Below are positions 46,257-53,929 of a DNA stretch of 64,000 nt, piece by piece. The position numbers were made by a program, and so were the translations under genes. The stretch is from an uncultured Duodenibacillus sp. (GTDB lineage Bacteria > Pseudomonadota > Gammaproteobacteria > Burkholderiales > Burkholderiaceae_F). The stretch lies in assembly GCA_944390745.1 (NCBI GenBank), contig CALXQK010000013.1, positions 186,001-250,000 on the forward strand. The letters are read 5' to 3'. Under the pieces are notes generated by a model. It was given only the letters and a program-made list of their open reading frames with translations. It was not told the origin of the DNA and did not search any database. The number at the start of each line of letters is the position of its first letter. Position 1 is the first letter of the stretch.

Positions 46257-46297
46257 ACGGCGCCCCGAGGCCTTGTGCCCGGGGCGCCGTTCTTTAT
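46257..46297 (+). terminator. Terminator of the exported aminotransferase gene
   Basis: ACGGCGCCCC at 46257-46266 pairs perfectly with GGGGCGCCGT at 46281-46290, followed by TCTTTAT. Confidence 0.8.
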
Positions 46298-46333
46298 CCC
46301 TGCGGCGCGCGCCTCCCCCCGGGACGGCGCGAT

Positions 46334-46370
46334 AAAAAATGCCGGCGCTGACAAAGTCAGCCGCCGGCAT
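46334..46370 (-). terminator. Terminator of ruvB (minus strand)
   Basis: ATGCCGGC at 46339-46346 pairs with GCCGGCAT at 46363-46370, with an inner GCTGAC/GTCAGC stem. On the minus strand it is followed by TTTTTT. Confidence 0.85.
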
Positions 46371-46415
46371 CCGGAATGCATTGAAAAGTTCCCCGGGCGT
46401 CAGTCGCCGCGCGTC

Positions 46416-47462
46416 TCAGGCCTCAAGGAAAAGATCGCGCATGGGACCGCCCTCGGCGTTGCTCTGCACGAGCCCGAAGTGCCGCCAGGCCGCCGTCGTG
46501 GCGACGCGTCCCCGGGGCGTTCTCTGCACAAGCCCCTGCTGGATGAGATAGGGCTCGACCACGTCCTCGAGCGTATCGCGGTCCTCTCCAAGGGCGCTTG
46601 CCAGGTTGTCGATTCCCACGGGGCCGCCGCCGAACTTCTCCATGATCGTGAGCAGAAACTTCTGGTCGACCGCATCAAGTCCCATGGCGTCGACGGCAAG
46701 CATGCGCAGGGCGGCGTCGGCTATCTCGGCGGTGATGAGGCCGTCGTGGCGCACCTGCGCGTAGTCGCGCACGCGCCGAAGCAGCCGGTTGGCGATGCGG
46801 GGCGTGCCGCGCGAGCGGCGCGCGATCTCCAGCGCGCCCGCATCCTCGATGTCCACGCGCAGAAGACCGGCGGAGCGGCGCACGATGTGCGCAAGAGCCT
46901 GCGTGCTGTAGAACTGCAGCTGGCTGATGATGCCGAAGCGCGCCCGCAGCGGATTGGTGAGCGACCCGGCGCGAGTCGTGGCGCCGATGAGCGTAAAGGG
47001 CGGCAGGTCGAGCTTGATCGAGCGCGCCGCCGGCCCCTCGCCGATCATGATGTCGATCTGATAGTCCTCAAGCGCCGGGTAGAGGATTTCCTCGACCACC
47101 GGGCTCAGCCGGTGAATTTCGTCGATAAAGAGCACGTCGTTGCGCTCGAGGTTCGTGAGCAGCGCGGCCAGATCGCCCGGGCGCTCGAGCACCGGACCCG
47201 AGGTCTGCCGCAGGTTGACGCCCATCTCATGGGCGACGATGTGCGCAAGCGTCGTCTTGCCCAGACCGGGAGGCCCGAAGAGCAGCAGATGGTCGAGCGG
47301 CTCGCCTCTCTGGCGGGCCGCCGTGATGAAGACCTCGAGCTGCTCGCGCACCGCGGGCTGGCCGACATAGTCGGCAAGCCGCTCCGGGCGCAGGGCGCGG
47401 TCGACATTGTCTTCATTGGGGCTGTTGCTCGTGGCGGCAACGACGCGTTCGACGGACTGCAT
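46416..47462 (-). CDS. ruvB: Holliday junction branch migration helicase RuvB
   Basis: A 348-residue AAA+ motor. Walker A is [17 protein letters not shown], Walker B is [12 protein letters not shown], sensor 1 is [19 protein letters not shown], and the C-terminal winged helix follows. It drives branch migration with RuvA during recombination. The order ruvC-ruvA-ruvB on the minus strand is the usual operon; ruvA ends 31 bases upstream of this start. Confidence 0.98.
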   Translation of the reverse strand: MQSVERVVAATSNSPNEDNVDRALRPERLADYVGQPAVREQLEVFITAARQRGEPLDHLLLFGPPGLGKTTLAHIVAHEMGVNLRQTSGPVLERPGDLAALLTNLERNDVLFIDEIHRLSPVVEEILYPALEDYQIDIMIGEGPAARSIKLDLPPFTLIGATTRAGSLTNPLRARFGIISQLQFYSTQALAHIVRRSAGLLRVDIEDAGALEIARRSRGTPRIANRLLRRVRDYAQVRHDGLITAEIADAALRMLAVDAMGLDAVDQKFLLTIMEKFGGGPVGIDNLASALGEDRDTLEDVVEPYLIQQGLVQRTPRGRVATTAAWRHFGLVQSNAEGGPMRDLFLEA

Positions 47463-47493
47463 GAATGGATTTGAAGCCGATGCTGGAGGTTGG

Positions 47494-48072
<579 letters not shown>

Positions 48073-48109
48073 GCTTGTCTACCCTGTTGGAATGCCGTGA
48101 AAGAAAACT

Positions 48110-48715
48110 TCAGTCGTTGCCGCGCCCCGGCCGCCCGCGGTCTTCGGCCACCTGCGCCCAGGCGCTGCGGCTCGACTGCCGCCGCGCGGGCCTCATGCGC
48201 TCAAGCGCAGCGGCGGCCGGAGCCCCCGTCAGATGCGAAAGACGCAGGGCATGCGCGCAGGTGATGGCGCAGGCCAGGGCATCGGCCGCGTCGGCCTGCA
48301 GCTCGCCCTGGATGCCCAGAAGCTTCTGCACCATCATCTGCACCTGCGCTTTGTCGGCACGGCCCGTGCCGACCACCGAATTCTTGATTTCCGAGGGAGT
48401 GTACTCGTGCACCTCAAGCCCGTGCACGGCCGCACAGGCCAGAGCCGCGCCGCGCGCCTGCCCAAGCAGCAGCGTCGAGCGGGGATTGACGTTGACGAAG
48501 ACAAGCTCGGCCGAGGCCGCCGTGGGCCGCGTTTCCTCAATGATCTTCGAGAGCTCTGCGTGAATGATCCCCAGGCGCTTGCTGAGCATGCCCTTTTCGA
48601 CATGAATGCACCCGGCCGTCACCAGCGTGAGCCTGTCGGCGACGGCGTCAATGACGCCGAAGCCCGTGTGGTTGAGCCCGGGATCAATGCCGAGGATGCG
48701 CGTTCTGGAGTCCAT
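48110..48715 (-). CDS. ruvC: Holliday junction resolvase RuvC
   Basis: A 201-residue RNase H-fold endonuclease. The acidic active site is visible: Asp in ILGIDPGLNHTGFG, Glu in ASAELVFVNVNP, and the C-terminal Asp pair in QADAADALACAI. It has a longer basic Arg-rich tail than E. coli RuvC (173 residues). The start at 48715 (MDSRTRILGIDPG) is the family start. It is first of ruvCAB, 37 bases before ruvA. Confidence 0.97.
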   Translation of the reverse strand: MDSRTRILGIDPGLNHTGFGVIDAVADRLTLVTAGCIHVEKGMLSKRLGIIHAELSKIIEETRPTAASAELVFVNVNPRSTLLLGQARGAALACAAVHGLEVHEYTPSEIKNSVVGTGRADKAQVQMMVQKLLGIQGELQADAADALACAITCAHALRLSHLTGAPAAAALERMRPARRQSSRSAWAQVAEDRGRPGRGND

Positions 48716-48885
48716 GTCGGGAGTGCGGGGCGACTTCTTGAAAAATGGCGATGCAGGAGCATCGGCGAACTGCGCGATTTTAGCCAAGGCCGCTGTCCGC
48801 ACCCGATGCTCGTCGCCGGAAATTTGCTTTTTACAGGAAATTCGATAAAATGCCGATTCTCTCAAACAGAGAGGAAAATGTGTTT

Positions 48886-48960
48886 GCGCGGTTGGCTCAG
48901 TGGTAGAGCATCGCCTTCACACGGCGGGGGTCACTGGTTCGAATCCAGTACCGCGCACCA
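48886..48960 (+). tRNA. tRNA-Val (CAC)
   Basis: A 75-nt cloverleaf. The acceptor arm is GCGCGGT paired with ACCGCGC, followed by A and an encoded CCA. The D arm is GGCTCAGTGGTAGAGC. The anticodon loop TTCACAC gives anticodon CAC, reading GTG, the dominant Val codon in this GC-rich genome. The T loop is TTCGAAT. Confidence 0.95.
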
Positions 48961-49000
48961 AGCACACTTTCCACAGCATGTTGCCATGCTGTCGCCAATG

Positions 49001-49040
49001 ACCGCGAAACCCAATGAAATCGAGGGTTCCGCGGTTTTTT
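49001..49040 (+). terminator. Terminator after tRNA-Val
   Basis: ACCGCGAAACCC at 49001-49012 pairs with GGGTTCCGCGGT at 49024-49035 with one mismatch, followed by TTTTTTG. Confidence 0.8.
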
Positions 49041-49098
49041 GTTGCCCCTTGCCGCCGTCGCCCACCGCCTGAACTCCGCCTTAGACACGAACGACGTG

Positions 49099-49449
49099 AT
49101 GAGTCCCGGCCCCGCGCCAAGTCAGGCGCAGACAAGCACCACACGGCTCGAAGAAGCTCAAGCGCCGGACTCGGCACCCCCTGCGGGTGCCGCACGCTCG
49201 ATGATTGAAGGCTCTTCGCCGGTTCCGTCAGGCCCCTCGCGCACGGTCGAGCACCTTGCGTCCGGGCACGCGGCTGCGGCGGGTGCTTCAACGGGCACCC
49301 CGGCACCGTCTGCACCTCGATCGTCCTACCCGCCCAACGTCTCCAAGCTCGGCAGCTCCACCCATGTGCCTTCCGGCGAGACGCCTGGAGAAACGACTGC
49401 CCGGCTTAATGCCGGGACGATCCGTAAGTTTTTGAACAAGGGAAATTAG
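49099..49449 (+). CDS. Low-complexity Pro/Ser/Ala-rich reading frame, hypothetical or remnant
   Basis: A 116-residue frame from an ATG at 49099, rich in Pro, Ser, Ala, Thr and Gly, ending ARLNAGTIRKFLNKGN. No ribosome-binding site, domain or family was recognised. It lies between tRNA-Val and an IS21 remnant, whose stop overlaps its last bases, and may be the stub of a gene broken by insertion or simply a chance frame in GC-rich DNA. Confidence 0.25.
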   Translation: MSPGPAPSQAQTSTTRLEEAQAPDSAPPAGAARSMIEGSSPVPSGPSRTVEHLASGHAAAAGASTGTPAPSAPRSSYPPNVSKLGSSTHVPSGETPGETTARLNAGTIRKFLNKGN

Positions 49450-49711
49450 ACATGGGCTTTCCGTGAGGCCCCGGACGCGGCGCGGCGCACCCGGAGCCGG
49501 CGCCAGCGCCGGCAGAAGGACGAGTAGTTGTACGTCTCGCCGGCAGCCTCGGCTGCGTATCGCTCATACAGCAGGCGCGTCGTAACGTTCTTCCGCTGGG
49601 GCCGCTTGTGGACTTGGAGATTGAGGCCTCCTGCGAGATCTGCCGGAAGGACGATCCCTGGCCAGGAGCGGTAATGACCCTTCGAGGTTGAAGGGCTGGT
49701 AGTTTCTTCAT
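49446..49711 (-). pseudogene. Remnant of an IS21-family transposase gene (istA-like), N-terminal part only
   Basis: The minus strand has a clear start: AAGGAG is 5 bases before the ATG at 49711, followed by MKKLPALQPRRVITAPGQGS and a helix-turn-helix SFRQISQEASISKST. The reading then continues in the next frame as HKRPQRKNVTTRLLYERY and ETYNYSSFCRRWRR, which resembles the segment after the HTH in IstA. About 70 residues that normally separate the two are missing, and the DDE domain is absent. No istB was seen. The call rests on motif resemblance by eye. Confidence 0.55.
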
Positions 49712-49974
49712 CAGAACTCCTTGTGTTGGGTAAAGAAGCCCCGATGATGGCTCGTGCAAGGTTGATTTCATTTATCATCACGGGCAAGCGTACCCCACAC
49801 AGCTCTGATCCTTCGGGATTATCCTGCAACAAGTGGGGTCTTCTTTTTTGGGGCGTGAAAAATTTCCCCCTCGTCCGGGGGCCGCCCGTTTTTTCGCGCA
49901 GCGCGCGCTCGAGATCCGCCCTGTCTCTCAGGCTATCATCGGCACTGGCCATTTCTTCATCAGCACAAGCGCTC
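49712..49974. other. AT-richer spacer between the IS21 remnant and nsrR
   Basis: About 260 bases without a gene, poorer in GC than the flanks. It must carry the nsrR promoter. Two runs (CTTCTTTTTTGGGG and AAAAATTTCCCCC around 49840-49875) form an imperfect inverted repeat. No intact terminal repeats of an IS were found. Confidence 0.3.
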
Positions 49975-50400
49975 ATGCAGCTCAAACGCTCCACTGACAT
50001 CCTTCTTCGCATCCTGATTCATCTTGCCGCGCATCCGCAGGACAAGCCCGTCTCAATTCAGGAACTGAGCGGCGCACTCAACTGGAACAAGAATCTCATC
50101 GTGAAGGTGGCGCATTTTGCCGTGCAGCAGGGACTGCTCACCGCCGTTCGCGGCCGCCTCGGCGGCCTGGCTCTCTCCAGGCCCGCGCAGGAGTATCGCA
50201 TCGGTGAGATCGTGCGTCTGATGGAGGCCGACGAGGAGTTCATCAACTGCGACGATCCGCGCTGTCCTCTGCTTGCGGGCGGCTGCCGGCTTCGCGGCAT
50301 GCTTTCCCGGGCCCGTGAGGCCTTCTACCGTGAACTGGATGCGGCAACGCTCGCCGACATCGTCCTCCCCGTCGCAGGCGATCGGCGCCGCCTGAAATGA
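49975..50400 (+). CDS. nsrR: NsrR-like Rrf2-family nitric-oxide-sensing repressor
   Basis: A 141-residue Rrf2 protein. The N-terminal winged helix is MQLKRSTDILLRILIHLAAHPQDKPVSIQELSGALNWNKN, with the recognition segment LIVKVAHFAVQQGLL. Three cysteines in NCDDPRCPLLAGGCRLRGML would bind an Fe-S cluster; the spacing is C-x4-C-x6-C, one residue longer in the second gap than in E. coli NsrR (x4, x5). The C terminus FYRELDAATLADIV is typical of NsrR. The convergent neighbour is hmp, the classic NsrR target. Confidence 0.9.
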   Translation: MQLKRSTDILLRILIHLAAHPQDKPVSIQELSGALNWNKNLIVKVAHFAVQQGLLTAVRGRLGGLALSRPAQEYRIGEIVRLMEADEEFINCDDPRCPLLAGGCRLRGMLSRAREAFYRELDAATLADIVLPVAGDRRRLK

Positions 50401-50489
50401 CAACAGGCGGCGCAGGCCTGGGTCTGCGCCGCCCGCCGGCGGTTTCACCGGCCGGCCCTTCGCTTGCGGGGTCGGCCTCAGGAAGGCTC

Positions 50490-51701
50490 CTAGCTTTGAT
50501 TCCCCGTGCCGAAGGCCTCCATGTGGATGTTCGCGGCGGGGATGCCTGCCGCAAGGAACGCCTCGCGCATGTCGCTCATAAAGTCCGTCGGTCCGCAGAT
50601 GTAGACGTCGCTGTCGGGGGTTGACCCAAGGGCGGCCACGGTTGCCGCGTCAGGACGGCCGGGCTTGAAGCACGGGCAGGTCTGCCCCTGCGGCATCTGC
50701 CGCGTGAGGTGCACCGTGCACTGGGCGTTGCGCAGCTTCCCAAAAGCCTCCCGCACCTCATCCTTCAGGGCGAAGTCGTCCGCCGTGCGGGCGGCGTGCA
50801 GGAACTTCACCGGACGCTCCGGAGTCGTCTGCGCAATGCTCTGCAGCATCGCGAGGATGGGCGTGATGCCGATGCCGGCGCTCACAAGGACCACAGGAGC
50901 AGCGGCCTCGTTGAGGAAGAAGACGCCCCCGGGAGCGGAGACATCAATCACATCGCCCTCCTTCACGGCGTTGTGCAGGTGGTTCGAGACAAGGCCTGCG
51001 GGCCTGCCATCGGCGGCATCGATGCGCTTGACGGAAATGCGCAGCGAATCGTTTTGCAGCGACGCACGAGAAAGCGAGTACTGGCGCGGCTGCATGACGC
51101 CGGCCTCAGACAGATAGACGCGCACCGAGACAAACTGCCCGGGCTTGTAGCTTGAAACGGTCCCCTTGTCGGCGGGCCTGAGGTAGAAGCTCGTGACGTT
51201 TTCCGTTTCCCTTTGCTTGCGCTGCACCACAAACGGACGCCAGCCCGACCAGCCGCCCTCGGCGAGCGTCTGCTCCTTGTAGATGCCGCTTTCGACGCTG
51301 GTCAGCAGGCCGGCAAGCTGGCCGTAGGCGGCCGCCCAGGCCTCGAGAAGCTCATCGGTGGCCGCCTCGCCGAGCACCTCCTTGATCGAGGCAAGAAGAT
51401 GTCTGCCGACGATGCCGTACTGCTCGGCGCGGATGCCGACCGTGCAGTGCTTGGTCGCGATGTGCCTGACCGCATCAATCAGAACCGACGGATTTTCAAT
51501 GTTTTCGGCATACGCAAGCACCGCCGAGGCAAGGGCCTGCTGCTGGTGCCCGCGCGCCTGATGCGCCGCGTTGAACACATTCTGCAGTTCAGGGTTGCCC
51601 GTGAGCATGCGCTTGTAGAAGTGCGTGATCAGGGCAACGCCGTGTTCGCGAAGGACGGGGACGGAGGCTTTGATGAGTTCAATCTGGCGGGGTGTCAGCA
51701 T
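50490..51701 (-). CDS. hmp: Flavohaemoglobin, nitric oxide dioxygenase
   Basis: A 403-residue fusion. The N-terminal globin (MLTPRQIELIKASVPVLREHG) has proximal His in IATKHCTVGIRAEQYGIVG. The ferredoxin-reductase part has FAD motif RQYSLSRAS and NAD motifs VLVSAGIGITPILAML and VYICGPTDFM. It oxidises NO to nitrate with O2, and anaerobically can reduce NO slowly. The start at 51701 is the family start. The upstream region contains a perfect palindrome (51769-51793) of NsrR-site type, and nsrR is convergent just beyond the 3' end. Confidence 0.97.
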   Translation of the reverse strand: MLTPRQIELIKASVPVLREHGVALITHFYKRMLTGNPELQNVFNAAHQARGHQQQALASAVLAYAENIENPSVLIDAVRHIATKHCTVGIRAEQYGIVGRHLLASIKEVLGEAATDELLEAWAAAYGQLAGLLTSVESGIYKEQTLAEGGWSGWRPFVVQRKQRETENVTSFYLRPADKGTVSSYKPGQFVSVRVYLSEAGVMQPRQYSLSRASLQNDSLRISVKRIDAADGRPAGLVSNHLHNAVKEGDVIDVSAPGGVFFLNEAAAPVVLVSAGIGITPILAMLQSIAQTTPERPVKFLHAARTADDFALKDEVREAFGKLRNAQCTVHLTRQMPQGQTCPCFKPGRPDAATVAALGSTPDSDVYICGPTDFMSDMREAFLAAGIPAANIHMEAFGTGNQS

Positions 51702-51768
51702 GTGTTGTTTCCTGTCGTATTGAGAAAAGGGACACTGCAAGGCGCAGCATGCAGCAGCCTGTCCCTTA

Positions 51769-51793
51769 AATCATATATGCAAAATATATGATT
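51769..51793. promoter_or_regulatory. Palindromic NsrR-type operator upstream of hmp
   Basis: AATCATATAT at 51769-51778, spacer GCAAA, ATATATGATT at 51784-51793: a perfect 10-5-10 inverted repeat, 68 bases before the hmp start. It resembles NsrR sites (two AT-rich arms of about 11 bases). The repeat is seen; binding by the adjacent NsrR is inferred. Confidence 0.75.
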
Positions 51794-51875
51794 ATCAAGG
51801 CAAAGCCTCCTCCCCGCTTGCTGCCGCGGCACCCCAAAGGCGGGCGCCTCCCGCGCGCGCCCTGGGGGAGCCCGC

Positions 51876-52748
51876 CTACGGCTGCGGACGAATCAGCGCA
51901 TAGCTGTGCAGTCCTGCAAACAGAATGTTGACGCCCACGAAGGTAAAGATCACCACAAGGAAGTTGACGATCGCAAACACGGCAAGCCCCCTTTGCGAGA
52001 GCTGCTCATTGCGGTCAAAGTGGATGAGGGCGAGGTAGCAGCACCACGTGATGAAGGCCCACGTCTCCTTGGGGTCCCAGGCCCAGAACCGCCCCCAGGA
52101 GGTCTGCGCCCAGAGCGCGCCGAAAAAGATTCCGCCGATCGTAAAGACCACCGTCGCGGCGCGCACCAGCGCGCGGATGCGCGCGGCGTTCTCCTCTCGG
52201 TTTTCTGCTCGGCACAGCACGAGCACGGCAAGAATCGCCGCCAGGGCAAACATGCCGTAGGCCACAAAGCTCAGGCAGACGTGCGCCATCAGCCAGTAGC
52301 TGCGAAGCGACGGCAAAAAGAGCACCGGGTCCGATGAGATTCCCGTCAGGCTCAGGGCCAGAATCCCGATGCCCGCCAGAAAGTCCACGGCGCACCAGGC
52401 GAGCGCCTCGCCGCGCGCCGTCCCCGGGGTCAGGCGGCCCGGCCCGCCCGGGCGACGCTTCAGGCAGGTCGTAAAGAAGAACGCCGCCAAAAGCGCAAGA
52501 AGAAAGAAGGAGGCCGACTCGTAGAAGGTCGAGACCGGAAAGGCAAGCAGCCACCCGGCGTTCATCGTCTCGATGTAGTACTTCCAGCGCACCCCGAAGC
52601 CTGCGGCCATCAGCAGCATCGCCGCGGCATTGGCCGCGGGAATCGCAAGGGCGGCCTGGCTCGTCCCGAAGGCGGCCCGGCAAAGCGAGACCACCGCGGC
52701 CAGAATCAGAACGACCGCGGCGATGTTCAGAAGTTCTCCCATGCTCAT
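51876..52748 (-). CDS. System II cytochrome c biogenesis protein CcsA (ResC-like)
   Basis: A 290-residue membrane protein with eight helices. The WWD-type haem-handling motif is WGRFWAWDPKETWAFITW, with flanking His in SYWLMAHVCLSFVAYG and LIHFDRNEQLS. With ResB/CcsB it delivers haem to apocytochromes in the periplasm. The start at 52748 lies in an ATGA overlap with the resB stop, so the two are translationally coupled. Its place beside an octaheme cytochrome with a CX2CK site suggests a dedicated haem lyase. Confidence 0.92.
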   Translation of the reverse strand: MSMGELLNIAAVVLILAAVVSLCRAAFGTSQAALAIPAANAAAMLLMAAGFGVRWKYYIETMNAGWLLAFPVSTFYESASFFLLALLAAFFFTTCLKRRPGGPGRLTPGTARGEALAWCAVDFLAGIGILALSLTGISSDPVLFLPSLRSYWLMAHVCLSFVAYGMFALAAILAVLVLCRAENREENAARIRALVRAATVVFTIGGIFFGALWAQTSWGRFWAWDPKETWAFITWCCYLALIHFDRNEQLSQRGLAVFAIVNFLVVIFTFVGVNILFAGLHSYALIRPQP

Positions 52749-53743
52749 GAGCGCCTCCTGCCGGGCAGATAGAAGATCAGCATGCCGATCGAGGCGCCAA
52801 TAACGCCGGCAAGGACCAGGGGGTTGAAGGGCGAGTGCACGACCGAGAAGACGGAGTACTCCACGCCGGGCCAGCTGCGCGGCAGGATCTGCACGGTCTG
52901 GGCCGGGCCGCAGGCGCCGGTGGTCTCAAAGCGCCCGCCCGAGGGATCATCGGCAAACACCCAGTGCGAGATCTTTTCTCCGCAGTCATCCTCGAGCTCC
53001 ACCAGGAATGCCGGGTTGAGAACCAGGTCGCGCCCGGTGGTCATGATGCCGCCGTTGGGCGCGCGTGAGGCCGACGGCAGAAAGTCGCGCACCACGGCCG
53101 TCGTGCTGACGCCCGCCGGAAAGGCTTCGTTGATGCGGGCCTCAACGGTGCGCTCGCTGCCGCCGGCGCGCACGACGATTTTCATGGGCTTCGCGGCCGA
53201 CGCCTCAAAGCCGCAGTCGTGCTGATACAGGGAAAAGCCATCGACCGTCACCGGCGCGTTCACCGCAATCTCATGGCGCCTGCCGTTGATCGTGACGGCC
53301 GACAGATAGTCGCGCACGCGCAGCGAATCGTCATAGGCGCGCACGGTGAAGTCATCAAGCCGGATTTCAAAGGGCAGCCGGTGGTCGCGCTCGTCATAGC
53401 CCACAAAGTAGTGCGTCTGCCCCTTCTCCGGCAGAAAGACAAAGCCGCGGCTGCCAAGCATCTCGTTGCCCATCAGTCCCGAGAAGACGGCAAGAAGCCC
53501 CACGTGCAGCAGCAGAAGCCCCCAGAAGCGGCGGTCGCGCTGCGCACGCCGCAGCAGCCCGGCAAGGTAGAGCGCAAGCGAGACGACCAGCCCAGCGCAG
53601 GAGGCGGCGACGGCGGGACTTTGCGCCTGCGCCTCGATGTCGTTTGAAAAGCTCGCCCACCCCATCAGCAGCATCAGGCTCAGCCCGCTTGCAAGACCGA
53701 TGGCCAGCGGCAGGCGTCGAAGAATGGTCTTGAGCATCTTCAT
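52745..53743 (-). CDS. ResB/CcsB-like cytochrome c biogenesis protein
   Basis: A 332-residue protein. Membrane helices at the N terminus (PLAIGLASGLSLMLLMGW, VAASCAGLVVSLALYLAGLL and LLLHVGLLAVFSGLMG) precede a periplasmic domain with PFEIRLDDFTVRAYDDS and VNAPVTVDGFSLYQHDCGF. A last helix at LVLAGVIGASIGMLIFYLPG contains no obvious haem His. It is shorter than B. subtilis ResB (about 540 residues). It forms the CcsBA complex with the gene downstream and lies between that gene and the octaheme cytochrome gene, all on the minus strand. Confidence 0.87.
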   Translation of the reverse strand: MKMLKTILRRLPLAIGLASGLSLMLLMGWASFSNDIEAQAQSPAVAASCAGLVVSLALYLAGLLRRAQRDRRFWGLLLLHVGLLAVFSGLMGNEMLGSRGFVFLPEKGQTHYFVGYDERDHRLPFEIRLDDFTVRAYDDSLRVRDYLSAVTINGRRHEIAVNAPVTVDGFSLYQHDCGFEASAAKPMKIVVRAGGSERTVEARINEAFPAGVSTTAVVRDFLPSASRAPNGGIMTTGRDLVLNPAFLVELEDDCGEKISHWVFADDPSGGRFETTGACGPAQTVQILPRSWPGVEYSVFSVVHSPFNPLVLAGVIGASIGMLIFYLPGRRRS

Positions 53744-53929
53744 GCGCTCGATTCGCCGGAAAGATCAAGTGACGTCGTCTTCATCAGACAAAGAAATCCT
53801 GAACAAAAAAGAAGGCAGTCCCCTATTGTTCCGATGCGCACGCCCGGCGTGAAGCCGGGCGGGCGCAGGGGCGGGACTGTCCTGGTCAGTCAGGAAACGA
53901 GAAGGGTCGTCCGGGCTCCTCTGTCCAGA

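Noticed and set aside
48917-49315. Minus-strand frame ending RGTGFEPVTPAV
   Set aside because: This peptide is the well-known false product of reading antisense through a tRNA gene; the tRNA-Val explains it.
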